A DNA stretch of 64,000 nt from the NCBI RefSeq assembly GCF_024746835.1, contig NZ_CP080531.1:2604001-2668000 (forward strand), read 5' to 3'. This document shows positions 56,660-64,000 of the stretch, piece by piece. Each line of letters begins with the position of its first letter. Within the stretch, counting starts at the first letter, position 1. A model generated the notes under the pieces. It was not told the DNA's origin, searched no databases, and was given only the letters and a program-made list of their open reading frames with translations. Both the position numbers and the translations under genes were made by a program. Origin of the DNA: Mesorhizobium sp. AR02. GTDB taxonomy: Bacteria; Pseudomonadota; Alphaproteobacteria; Rhizobiales; Rhizobiaceae.

Positions 56660-57496
56660 ATGAGAGGACGTCCCTTGAGAAACCATCGCCTGCCGGCGGT
56701 CTCCGCCATCGCCCTGCTGACCAGCTTCGCGCCGGCTCACGCCGCCGTTTCGCCGCTCGATCTCGTCCAGCCGATCGCCGACTACAAGCTCTACGTCCAG
56801 GGCAAGATCGACACGCTGGTGACCAGCACCAAGGCGTTCACCGACGCGGTCAAGGCTGGCGACCTCGCCAAGGCCAAGGCGCTTTATGCGCCGGCCCGCG
56901 TCAACTATGAGACCATCGAGCCGATCGCCGAGCTGTTCTCCGACCTCGACGGCGCCATCGATTCGCGCGCTGACGACCATGAACAGAAGGAGAAGTCGGC
57001 CGACTTCTACGGCTTCCACCGCGTCGAATACAGCCTGTTCAGCCAGAACACGACAGATGGCCTCGGCCCGCTGGCCGACAAGCTCAACGCCGATGTGCTC
57101 GACCTGCAGAAGCGCGTCGCCGGCCTCACCGTGCCGCCGGAAAAAGCCATCGACGGTGCCGCCGGCCTGCTCGAGGAAGTGGCGTCCAGCAAGATATCGG
57201 GCGAGGAAGACCGCTACAGCCACACCGATCTCTGGGATTTCCAGGCCAATATCGACGGCGCCCAGAAGATCGTCGCTCTTGTGCATCCGCTGGTCGAGAA
57301 GGAGAACCCTACTCTGATCAAGACCGTCGACGACAATTTCGCCACCGTCGACGCTATCCTGGCCAAGTACAAGACATCGGATGGCTTCGAGACCTACGAC
57401 AAGCTGTCGGATGCCGACCGCAAGGCGCTGGCCGGTCCGGTGACGGCGCTGGCCGAGGATTTGTCCAAGCTGAGGGGTACGTTGGGGCTGAACTGA
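56660..57496 (+). CDS. Second M75 imelysin-domain protein (EfeM/EfeO-like, no cupredoxin domain)
   Basis: 278 residues: a signal peptide ([18 protein letters not shown]) directly followed by an M75 domain. It retains [14 protein letters not shown] (HxxE), and [20 protein letters not shown], which align with EfeO. It lacks the cupredoxin part, as EfeM-type proteins do. Located 23 bases after efeB, so it is the fourth gene of the iron-uptake operon and probably shares periplasmic iron handling with EfeO. Confidence 0.9.
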   Translation: MRGRPLRNHRLPAVSAIALLTSFAPAHAAVSPLDLVQPIADYKLYVQGKIDTLVTSTKAFTDAVKAGDLAKAKALYAPARVNYETIEPIAELFSDLDGAIDSRADDHEQKEKSADFYGFHRVEYSLFSQNTTDGLGPLADKLNADVLDLQKRVAGLTVPPEKAIDGAAGLLEEVASSKISGEEDRYSHTDLWDFQANIDGAQKIVALVHPLVEKENPTLIKTVDDNFATVDAILAKYKTSDGFETYDKLSDADRKALAGPVTALAEDLSKLRGTLGLN

Positions 57497-57579
57497 GGAT
57501 CGTAGAACGGATCTGCGATCTCTTTGAAACGCGGCGTTTGACCCCGCGGCGTTCGGGGCTGGTTGCCTACTCGCCAGAC

Positions 57580-57790
57580 GCAGCGCCGCCCCTCATCTGG
57601 CTGCCGCCATCTTCTCCCCGAAACGGGGAGAAGGACGCTGTCATCGCTGGTTTCGCCAATCGCCGGCGTTGCAGGGATGGTACCGGCGGTGCGGCCAGCT
57701 TCTTTCTCCCCGTTTACGGGGAGAAATGCCCGGTCCACCCTCCGCAGCTGCTGCGGAGGACGGGCAGGGCAATGAGGGGCAGCGCCGACC
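57580..57790. repeat. Composite palindromic intergenic repeat (inverted pair)
   Basis: Two short palindromes, CTTCTCCCCGAAACGGGGAG and TTCTCCCCGTTTACGGGGAG, are flanked by CGCCCCTCATCTGG on one side and its inverted relative GAGGGGCAGCGCCGACC on the other. The same unit recurs at 60,116-60,275. Typical dispersed repeat of Mesorhizobium-like genomes. Confidence 0.8.
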
Positions 57791-57849
57791 TATGAATAGT
57801 GATCGCGGCGGCTCAATGCGACGCCCTTCGATCCACTGCTCTTGCCCGT

Positions 57850-60015
57850 TCAGCCCTTCGCCTTCAGTTCCAATCTCCGCGCGTGCAGCACCGGTTCGGT
57901 GTAGCCATTGGGCTGGCTGGTGCCCTTGAACACCAGGTCGCAGGCGGCCTGGAACGCGATGGACGTGTCGAAATCCGGCGCCATCGGACGGTAGAGCGGA
58001 TCGCCGACATTCTGGCGGTCGACGATCGCCGCCATGCGCTGCAGCGAATCCCGCACCTGGATTTCCGAGCACACTTTGTGACGCAGCCAGTTGGCGATGT
58101 GCTGCGAGGAGATGCGCAGCGTGGCGCGGTCTTCCATCAGGCCGACATCGTTGATGTCGGGCACTTTCGAGCAGCCGACGCCCTGGTCGATCCAGCGCAC
58201 GACGTAACCCAGAATGCCTTGCGAATTGTTGTCGAGCTCGCGCTGGATCTCGTCCGGTGTCCAGTTCGGCCGCACCGCGACCGGCACCGACAGAATGTCG
58301 TCGAGCTTCGCCTTCGGCCGGCTCTTCAGCGCCGCCTGCACGGCATGCACGTCGACCTTGTGATAATGCGTGGCATGCAGCGTCGCCGCCGTCGGCGACG
58401 GCACCCAGGCGGTGTTGGCACCGGCCTTGGGGTGGGCGATCTTTTGTTCCAGCATCGCCGCCATCAAATCCGGCATCGCCCACATGCCCTTGCCGATCTG
58501 GGCGTGGCCGGCGAGCCCGCATTCGAGCCCGGTGTCGACATTCCAGGCCTCATAGGCGGAAATCCAGGCGGCCTGCTTCATGTCGCCCTTGCGGATCATC
58601 GGGCCGGCTTCCATCGAGGTGTGGATCTCGTCGCCAGTGCGGTCGAGGAAGCCGGTGTTGATGAACACCACGCGCTCCCTTGCGGCCCGGATCGCCTCCT
58701 TGAGGTTGACGGTGGTGCGCCGTTCCTCATCCATGATGCCCATCTTGATGGTGTTCTTCGCCATGCCGAGCAGCGCTTCGACGCGATCGAAGATCTCAAC
58801 GGCGAAGGCGACTTCCTCCGCCCCGTGCATCTTCGGCTTCACCACATACATCGAGCCGGCACGGGAGTTTTTCCGCAGTCCCTTCGCTCCGACATCGTGC
58901 AGCGCGATCAGCGCCGTCATCGCCGCGTCCATGATGCCTTCGGGCACTTCGTTGCCGTCGCGGTCCAGGATCGCCGGATTGGTCATCAAGTGGCCGACAT
59001 TCCTGACCAGCATCAGCGAGCGGCCGGGCACGGTGAGCTGGCCGCCGGCAGGCGCCGTGTAGGCGCGGTCTGGATTGAGCTTGCGGACAAAACTCTTGCC
59101 GCCCTTGCTGATCTCTTCGGCCAGATCGCCCTTCATCAGGCCGAGCCAGTTGCGGTAGACGACGACCTTGTCTTCGGCATCCACCGCCGCGACCGAATCC
59201 TCGCAGTCCTGGATGGTGGTCAGCGCCGATTCCAGGATGACATCGGCAATGCCGGCCGGATCGGTGCGGCCGATCTGGTTGTTGCGGTCGATGACGATCT
59301 CGATATGCAGGCCGTTCCTGACCAGCAGCACAGCATCGGGGTTGGCGGCATCGCCGCGATAGCCGGCGAATTGCCTGGGATCGGCCAGCGTCGTCGAGCC
59401 GGCACCGGCACTCAGCCGCAGCGCGCCATGCGCCACCGAAAGGCCGTTCACCCCGGCCCATTTGCCTGAGGTGAGTGGAGCAGCCTCATCGAGAAAAGTC
59501 TTCGTCCAGGCCACGACCTTGGCGCCGCGCGCCGGATTGAAACCCTTGCCCTTTTCAGCGCCGCCCGTTTCGGGAATGGCATCGGTGCCGTAGAGCGCGT
59601 CGTAGAGTGAACCCCAGCGCGCATTGGCGGCATTCAGCGCATAGCGCGCATTCATGACCGGCACGACCAGCTGCGGCCCGGCAACGACGGCGATTTCTGG
59701 ATCGACATTCTCGGTCGACACGGTGAAGGCCGGCCCCTCGGGAACGAGATAGCCGATCTCCTTGAGGAAGCCCTTGTAGGCCTCCATGTCGATGGGCGCG
59801 CCGTTGTCGCGATACCAGCCGTCGAGCTTTTCCTGCATGGCGTCGCGTTTTGCCAGCAGTGCGCGGTTTTTCGGCGCAAGATCGTGGACGATGGCCGAAA
59901 AACCGTCCCAGAACGCATCGGCCGCGATGCCGGTGCCGGGCAGTGCTTCCTTGGCCACGAACTCATGCAGCTCGCGGGCAATCCGCAATCCGGCGATCTC
60001 GATGCGATCGGTCAT
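57850..60015 (-). CDS. glcB: Malate synthase G
   Basis: 721 residues, the usual length for isoform G. Condenses glyoxylate and acetyl-CoA to malate. Seen: [38 protein letters not shown] (catalytic Arg/Asp region), [53 protein letters not shown] and the [16 protein letters not shown] end. Start at [11 protein letters not shown] after GGAGAC; 14 codons of frame upstream are not conserved. Transcribed away from the efe operon. Confidence 0.96.
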   Translation of the reverse strand: MTDRIEIAGLRIARELHEFVAKEALPGTGIAADAFWDGFSAIVHDLAPKNRALLAKRDAMQEKLDGWYRDNGAPIDMEAYKGFLKEIGYLVPEGPAFTVSTENVDPEIAVVAGPQLVVPVMNARYALNAANARWGSLYDALYGTDAIPETGGAEKGKGFNPARGAKVVAWTKTFLDEAAPLTSGKWAGVNGLSVAHGALRLSAGAGSTTLADPRQFAGYRGDAANPDAVLLVRNGLHIEIVIDRNNQIGRTDPAGIADVILESALTTIQDCEDSVAAVDAEDKVVVYRNWLGLMKGDLAEEISKGGKSFVRKLNPDRAYTAPAGGQLTVPGRSLMLVRNVGHLMTNPAILDRDGNEVPEGIMDAAMTALIALHDVGAKGLRKNSRAGSMYVVKPKMHGAEEVAFAVEIFDRVEALLGMAKNTIKMGIMDEERRTTVNLKEAIRAARERVVFINTGFLDRTGDEIHTSMEAGPMIRKGDMKQAAWISAYEAWNVDTGLECGLAGHAQIGKGMWAMPDLMAAMLEQKIAHPKAGANTAWVPSPTAATLHATHYHKVDVHAVQAALKSRPKAKLDDILSVPVAVRPNWTPDEIQRELDNNSQGILGYVVRWIDQGVGCSKVPDINDVGLMEDRATLRISSQHIANWLRHKVCSEIQVRDSLQRMAAIVDRQNVGDPLYRPMAPDFDTSIAFQAACDLVFKGTSQPNGYTEPVLHARRLELKAKG

Positions 60016-60115
60016 AAGCTTGTCTCCAGACGAAAGGCTCGGGCGGGCCTTTGGCATGTCGGGTTTGCAGGGTCAATTCGGCTTAAGGTGAAGGGGCCAT
60101 TTAGGCAAGGTTGGC

Positions 60116-60275
60116 GAAGCTGCGTCCTTCTCCCCGTTTACGGGGAGAAGATGGCGGCAGCCAGATGAGGGGCGGCTCGGTGTAGGTCGAAGTGGCCGCA
60201 CAGTGAAACAGCATTTCGTCGGCGCTGCCCCTCATCCGCCCTTCGGGCACCTTCTCCCCGTGAACGGGGAGAAGG
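60116..60275. repeat. Composite palindromic intergenic repeat, second copy
   Basis: CTTCTCCCCGTTTACGGGGA at about 60,128 and CTTCTCCCCGTGAACGGGGA at about 60,251 face each other across GATGAGGGGCGGCTCGG and GGCGCTGCCCCTCATCC. Same family as the copy at 57.6 kb. Confidence 0.8.
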
Positions 60276-60281
60276 AAGAAG

Positions 60282-62324
60282 CTACACCGCGATCCTTGGC
60301 CGTCCCGAGGCCACCGCTACGACATGCGCCTCGATGAACATGCGCTGGGCTTCGACGGTCGAAACCCTGAACTCCGTCGCGACATCAATCTCGGCGCTGT
60401 CGGTGCCGGCGTCCTTGGCGCGCTGGGCGACAATCGCCCGCACATCGGCCTCGGCGGCCGCGATCGCCGCCGCCTCGTCGAGGAAATCGCGCACCGTCTC
60501 GCCCGAGGCAAGCCGGAACAGCCCTTCCTTGGGCTGGCTGACCCGCGCCTCGGCCGAGACCCTGACCTGGCCGACGACAGCGCCGAGCGCGTTGGCGACA
60601 TCGGTATCTTCCGGCACCACGCAGTCATTGCCGACCAGGGGCGCCAGGCCGGCATAGTGCAGCGGCGCCGAGGCGCCGAGGCCGATGACCGGGCGGTCGA
60701 GCGCGACGCTGAGGCGAGCGATGCCGGGGTGGGCGTCGACAGCGCGCTGCACCAGTGCGTGCGCCACCGTCGCGGCGCCATCGAGCCCGTCCTCGGCGAA
60801 GGCGGTTTCCAGGATGTATTCGGCCGACCAGCGCGTCAGCGTCACCAGCACCCGCTCCGAGATCACCTCCGGTGATGCCGCAATGGGCTGGCCACGGCCA
60901 TCGCGCTTGCGGGCGAACAGCTCGGCGCCAAGGCGGGCGGTGGCAGCATCCCAGTTGGCCTGCTTGCCAACCACATGTGCAGCGTCCGACGGGGTGAAGC
61001 CTGAGATATGCACCAGCCCGCGCGAAACCAGCCGGTTCAAGGTTGCGTTCTGGGCATTCGATGTCAGCAGCCTGTCGAGGGCAAGCGGGGTCGCGCCGAT
61101 CGCCTCGTAAAGTCGTGCTTCCGGAGCGGTGAGACCCGCTGCAAGCCTGTCCGGTACGCCGGTGCGCACCGCGAAGCGGCCATCCATGCGGCCGGGGTTC
61201 GGCGCCCGCAACTGACGTTCGAGCTCCGATTTGACGGCGTCACCATGCGCCATGCCGGCCAGCGCCAATGGCACCAGGCGGCGCGGGCCGAGCAGGATTT
61301 TCGGGTTGAGCGCGCCATCTTCCAGCGCCACTTCGGAATCGCCGCCGAGGCCGAAGGTGCGCATGGCGACCGCCTCGACCATGGTGCGGAAGCCACCGAC
61401 GGTGGCGCCTTCCGGGTCAAGCCGCGGCCGGCCCTTGTCGAGCACCGCGACATCGGTGGTGGTGCCGCCGATGTCGGACACCACGGCATTGTCGAGCCCG
61501 GTCATATGGCGGGCACCGACCAGGCTGGCGGCCGGACCGGAGAGGATCGTTTCGATCGGCCGCTGGCGCGCGAACGCCGCCGAGACCAGGGCGCCATCGC
61601 CGCGCACCACCATCAAGGGGGCAGCGATGTCGCGGGCTTCCAAAAACCCTTCGGTCGCCGCCACCAGCCGGTCGATCATCGAAATCAGCCTGGCGTTGAG
61701 CAGCGTCGTCAGCGCACGGCGCGGGCCACCGAGCTTGGCCGACAGTTCGTGGCTTGCGGTGACAGGCAGGCCGGTCTTGTCGCGGATCAGCTCGCGCGCG
61801 GTGATTTCATGCGCCGGGTTGCGGGTGGCGAAATAGGCGCAGACGGCAAAGCCGGACACCGAGGCGCCGAGTTCCGGCAAGGCGGCCTCAAGCCCGGACA
61901 GGTCGAGCCTGGCGGCATTGCCGTGGACGTCGTGGCCGCCCGGGCAAAACACCACCGGATCGGTGCCGAGCGCCGTCTTCAGCCCGTCGCGGGCGAGGTC
62001 GGCTTCGGAAAAGCCGATCATGACCAGCGCCACGCGGCCGCCCTGACCCTCGACCAGCGCATTGGTGGCAAGCGTCGTCGACATCGACACCAGTTTGATC
62101 GCGGCCGGATCGGTACCGGCCTTTTCGAGCACCGCGTCGACCGCGCCGGAAATGCCGACCGCCAGATCATGCCGCGTGGTCAGCGCCTTGGCCTTGGCCA
62201 GCACCTTGCCCTTGTTCGGCCCCTGCTGTGGGCCTTCGGTTTCAGACCACAGCACGGCATCGGTATAGGTGCCGCCGGTGTCGATGCCGAGGAACAGTGG
62301 TTTTGGCTTGGTCTTGGCGGTCAT
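60282..62324 (-). CDS. Hydantoinase/oxoprolinase family protein (HyuA-type)
   Basis: 680 residues. N-terminal actin-like ATPase motif FLGIDTGGTYTDAVLWSETEG, then LVSMSTTLATNALVEGQGG, GPAASLVGARHMTGLDNAVVSDIGGTTTDVAVL and a C-terminal HyuA domain (GLGASAPLHYAGLAPLVG). The family hydrolyses cyclic amides such as hydantoins or 5-oxoproline with ATP, usually with a separate B subunit; no HyuB gene is visible here, so the substrate is open. Length and motifs fit a single-subunit member. Confidence 0.88.
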   Translation of the reverse strand: MTAKTKPKPLFLGIDTGGTYTDAVLWSETEGPQQGPNKGKVLAKAKALTTRHDLAVGISGAVDAVLEKAGTDPAAIKLVSMSTTLATNALVEGQGGRVALVMIGFSEADLARDGLKTALGTDPVVFCPGGHDVHGNAARLDLSGLEAALPELGASVSGFAVCAYFATRNPAHEITARELIRDKTGLPVTASHELSAKLGGPRRALTTLLNARLISMIDRLVAATEGFLEARDIAAPLMVVRGDGALVSAAFARQRPIETILSGPAASLVGARHMTGLDNAVVSDIGGTTTDVAVLDKGRPRLDPEGATVGGFRTMVEAVAMRTFGLGGDSEVALEDGALNPKILLGPRRLVPLALAGMAHGDAVKSELERQLRAPNPGRMDGRFAVRTGVPDRLAAGLTAPEARLYEAIGATPLALDRLLTSNAQNATLNRLVSRGLVHISGFTPSDAAHVVGKQANWDAATARLGAELFARKRDGRGQPIAASPEVISERVLVTLTRWSAEYILETAFAEDGLDGAATVAHALVQRAVDAHPGIARLSVALDRPVIGLGASAPLHYAGLAPLVGNDCVVPEDTDVANALGAVVGQVRVSAEARVSQPKEGLFRLASGETVRDFLDEAAAIAAAEADVRAIVAQRAKDAGTDSAEIDVATEFRVSTVEAQRMFIEAHVVAVASGRPRIAV

Positions 62325-62425
62325 TACTGATGGCGGTCCGATTTATCTGCCCCTGCCCATTAGCCGATACGGAGCGGGCGATAAAGCCGCGAGCGCTGGG
62401 CCAAGGGAGACGTGGTTGCTTTGGC

Positions 62426-62627
62426 GAACAAGCAAGGCCGGCGGGACAGCCCCCCTCTGCCCTGCCGGGCATCTCCCCCGCAAGGGGGGAGATCAGATGT
62501 CATCTCCGCTTTCGCCAACCTTCAACGTCGCAAAAATGGCACCGCCAGCGAAGCTGCCAATCTCCCCCCCTTGCGGGGGAGATGGCCGGCAGGCCAGAGG
62601 GGGGTGCTGTCCCGCCGACCTAAACGC
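62426..62627. repeat. Inverted-repeat intergenic element (second family)
   Basis: GGCGGGACAGCCCCCCTCTG and CAGAGGGGGGTGCTGTCCCG form the outer inverted ends about 180 bases apart; inside are two palindromes CTCCCCCGCAAGGGGGAG and CTCCCCCCCTTGCGGGGGAG. Structure suggests a MITE-like or REP pair. Confidence 0.7.
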
Positions 62628-63254
62628 CTACCCCACAAACCCCACCCGCTTATGCGACCCATCACAAAACGGCTTGTTGGCCGAGTGGCCGCAGCGGCAG
62701 AGGAAGGTGCGTTGGGAGCGGTCGATCGTATGACCGGTGCCGGTGACGATTTCGACATTGCCCTCGAGCTTGAGCGGGCCGTTGGTGGTCGGCGTCACTT
62801 TCAGCGGGCCATTGCGCGCTTCGAGCGCCGGCGTGTCCTTCAGCGCCGGTTCGCCTGTGGCGGTGAAGCCGGCCTTGGTATGGCTGCCATCGCAGAACGG
62901 CTTGTTTTCCGAAGCGCCGCAGCGGCAGAGCGTGGCGCGATAAAAGGTTTCGTCGTTGAGCACGATCTCGGCGTGAACGGCGAGCGGGCCGTTTTCGCGC
63001 AGCCGCACGGTGTTGACCACCGGCGGCTGTTCCTGAGGCCCACCATCCTTCCTGACATAGGTGATGGCGCCCGAGGGGCAGTTTTCGGCGATTGCCACCA
63101 CCTTCTCGACGCTTGCCGCATCGGGGTGGATCCATTGGCCCGGCGCGTTGGGCACGAAGACATGCGGATCGCCGAGCACGCAATTGCGCGAATGGATGCA
63201 GCGCTTGCCGGAAAATCCGACGTCGATCTTCTCGCTTTCGACCATGCCGGCCAT
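62628..63254 (-). CDS. CDGSH-type iron-sulfur protein with an N-terminal Fer4_19 domain
   Basis: 208 residues. The N-terminal part (GFSGKRCIHSRNCVLGDPHVF, AENCPSGAITYVR) is a divergent ferredoxin-like Fer4_19 domain. Two CDGSH motifs follow, CRCGASENKPFCDGSHTKAGF and CRCGHSANKPFCDGSHKRVGF, each supplying three Cys and one His for a 2Fe-2S cluster (the CxCxx(S/A)x3PxCDGxH pattern). Likely an electron-transfer or redox-sensing protein in the cytoplasm. The repeat pair is a clear internal duplication. Confidence 0.92.
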   Translation of the reverse strand: MAGMVESEKIDVGFSGKRCIHSRNCVLGDPHVFVPNAPGQWIHPDAASVEKVVAIAENCPSGAITYVRKDGGPQEQPPVVNTVRLRENGPLAVHAEIVLNDETFYRATLCRCGASENKPFCDGSHTKAGFTATGEPALKDTPALEARNGPLKVTPTTNGPLKLEGNVEIVTGTGHTIDRSQRTFLCRCGHSANKPFCDGSHKRVGFVG

Positions 63255-63368
63255 CGCGGTGCTCCTGTTGCCTGGAGCGCGGCGCGCCTGAATGCACAGA
63301 CGCGGCGCGCTTTGGGTGTTTGAGCAGGCTATGGCTCGAACAGGAAACCCGTCAAGCTGGCAAACCGG

Positions 63369-63740
63369 TCAGGGGACGAGATTGATCTCCTCGGTCTCGC
63401 CGCCGCTGCAGGTGTAGCAGCAGTCGTCGCATTTTTCCTTGTTGCCGGGGCCGACGCCCCAATAGGTGCCCTCGTCGCCGTCGACCCAGGCGCCGTAGCA
63501 GATCGATTCACCCTCATTGCAGGAGATCGGCAACGACTTGGTCTCGCCATCGTCGAGATAGAAGTCCTTGCCATCGCCCGGCCAGACATAGTCGCGGTCC
63601 TGGCTGTAGAGCTCCAGGCGCATGGCATTGGGATGGCTGTTCTTGACGGTGAAGGTGACGTCGCCGGCATGGGCGGCAGACGCAAACAGGACGGCAAGCG
63701 AAAACGCGGCGGCGAGCCGGCGCGCGGACGTGAAAGACAT
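63369..63740 (-). CDS. Small secreted cysteine-containing protein
   Basis: 123 residues from MSFTSARRLAA (GGGGG ahead). Signal peptide AFSLAVLFASAAHA, then a compact strand-rich domain (VTFTVKNSHPNAMRLELYSQ, VWPGDGKDFYLDDGE) and cysteines in ISCNEGESICYG and KCDDCCYTCSGG. Resembles small periplasmic proteins of unknown function. Cys pairs are similar in style to those of the secreted proteins at 4-10 kb but there is no clear homology. Confidence 0.75.
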   Translation of the reverse strand: MSFTSARRLAAAFSLAVLFASAAHAGDVTFTVKNSHPNAMRLELYSQDRDYVWPGDGKDFYLDDGETKSLPISCNEGESICYGAWVDGDEGTYWGVGPGNKEKCDDCCYTCSGGETEEINLVP

Positions 63741-63887
63741 GGAAACCCCCGATGAAGAATCGGCCCCCACGGCCGATGGAGGGGATCATGCCATGAGACG
63801 GGCGGGCGCTAAAGGGATGATGGCGACAATCCCTGATATAATCGCGCGAGCAAACTGGTGAACCGGCGTCATTGCAGCCTTCGCCCT

Positions 63888-63998
63888 AAAGCGCGGCGCG
63901 TCGAAACGGACTCATGCGTCGCGCTTTAGGCCTTTGGTCTTTATGCATGTCGTCTTCCCAAAACCGAGATCACTTTTGGGCGACATGCATTAGCGTTG
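63888..63998. repeat. Rhizobial dispersed palindromic repeat at the window end
   Basis: CTAAAGCGCGGCGCGTCG inverts as GCGTCGCGCTTTAG, followed by ATGCATGTCGTCTTCCC inverted as GGGCGACATGCAT. This double hairpin unit is widespread between genes in Mesorhizobium-type genomes (from general knowledge; not searched here). Confidence 0.7.
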
Positions 63999-64000
63999 CC

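Overview
The window looks like chromosome of a Rhizobiales bacterium, most likely Mesorhizobium or a close relative. The support is high GC, the order dnaK-dnaJ-pmtA and gshB-comM, alphaproteobacterial RpoH-type promoter spacing, and intergenic palindromes of the kind scattered through rhizobial genomes. This genus call is inference from gene order and style; no database search was run. No rRNA, tRNA or CRISPR array was seen.

Layout. 1-31 kb is core chromosome: the end of an ABC transporter, a malonyl-CoA synthetase with a GntR regulator, rpe, a two-gene operon for large secreted proteins (propeller-like protein plus a DUF11/cysteine-repeat protein), dnaK-dnaJ, pmtA, pyrF, a cupin with its GntR regulator, ltrA, an ATP-grasp gene, a tightly overlapped sugar operon (SDR, dgoK, dgoA, lactonase) resembling De Ley-Doudoroff galactose catabolism, a GGDEF-EAL protein, a membrane glycosylation set (GT-C-like, GT2, GtrA), gshB and the first half of comM.

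At 31,571 comM (YifB/ComM Mg-chelatase-like ATPase) is cut and an 18.5-kb island follows, ending at 50,066, where the second half of comM resumes exactly in frame just before its Walker A motif. The two island ends, joined, form a near-perfect inverted-repeat attP around a TT dinucleotide, the signature of a large serine recombinase. The island carries two large serine recombinases (one with homing-endonuclease-type C-terminal repeats instead of a zinc ribbon), a small resolvase with a res-like site, a LysR/dehydrogenase pair, a two-component pair whose receiver lacks the phospho-acceptor Asp, an HD-Hsp90-type ATPase fusion, a frameshifted AAA/TOPRIM-like gene, a DUF4238 protein, an XRE regulator, a possible HUH-type protein and several unknowns. 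Repeated copies of the left att arm inside the island suggest stepwise accretion. No conjugation genes were seen, so it is probably not self-transmissible.

Directly after comM-C lies a decayed 0.3-kb copy of the middle of comM ending in a second, related att-like junction, followed by a small second island (pyrE-like and DUF2971 genes). The core chromosome then resumes with an iron uptake operon (efeU-efeO-efeB plus a second M75 protein), malate synthase G, a hydantoinase-A-type gene, a CDGSH iron-sulfur protein and a small secreted protein, separated by composite palindromic repeats.
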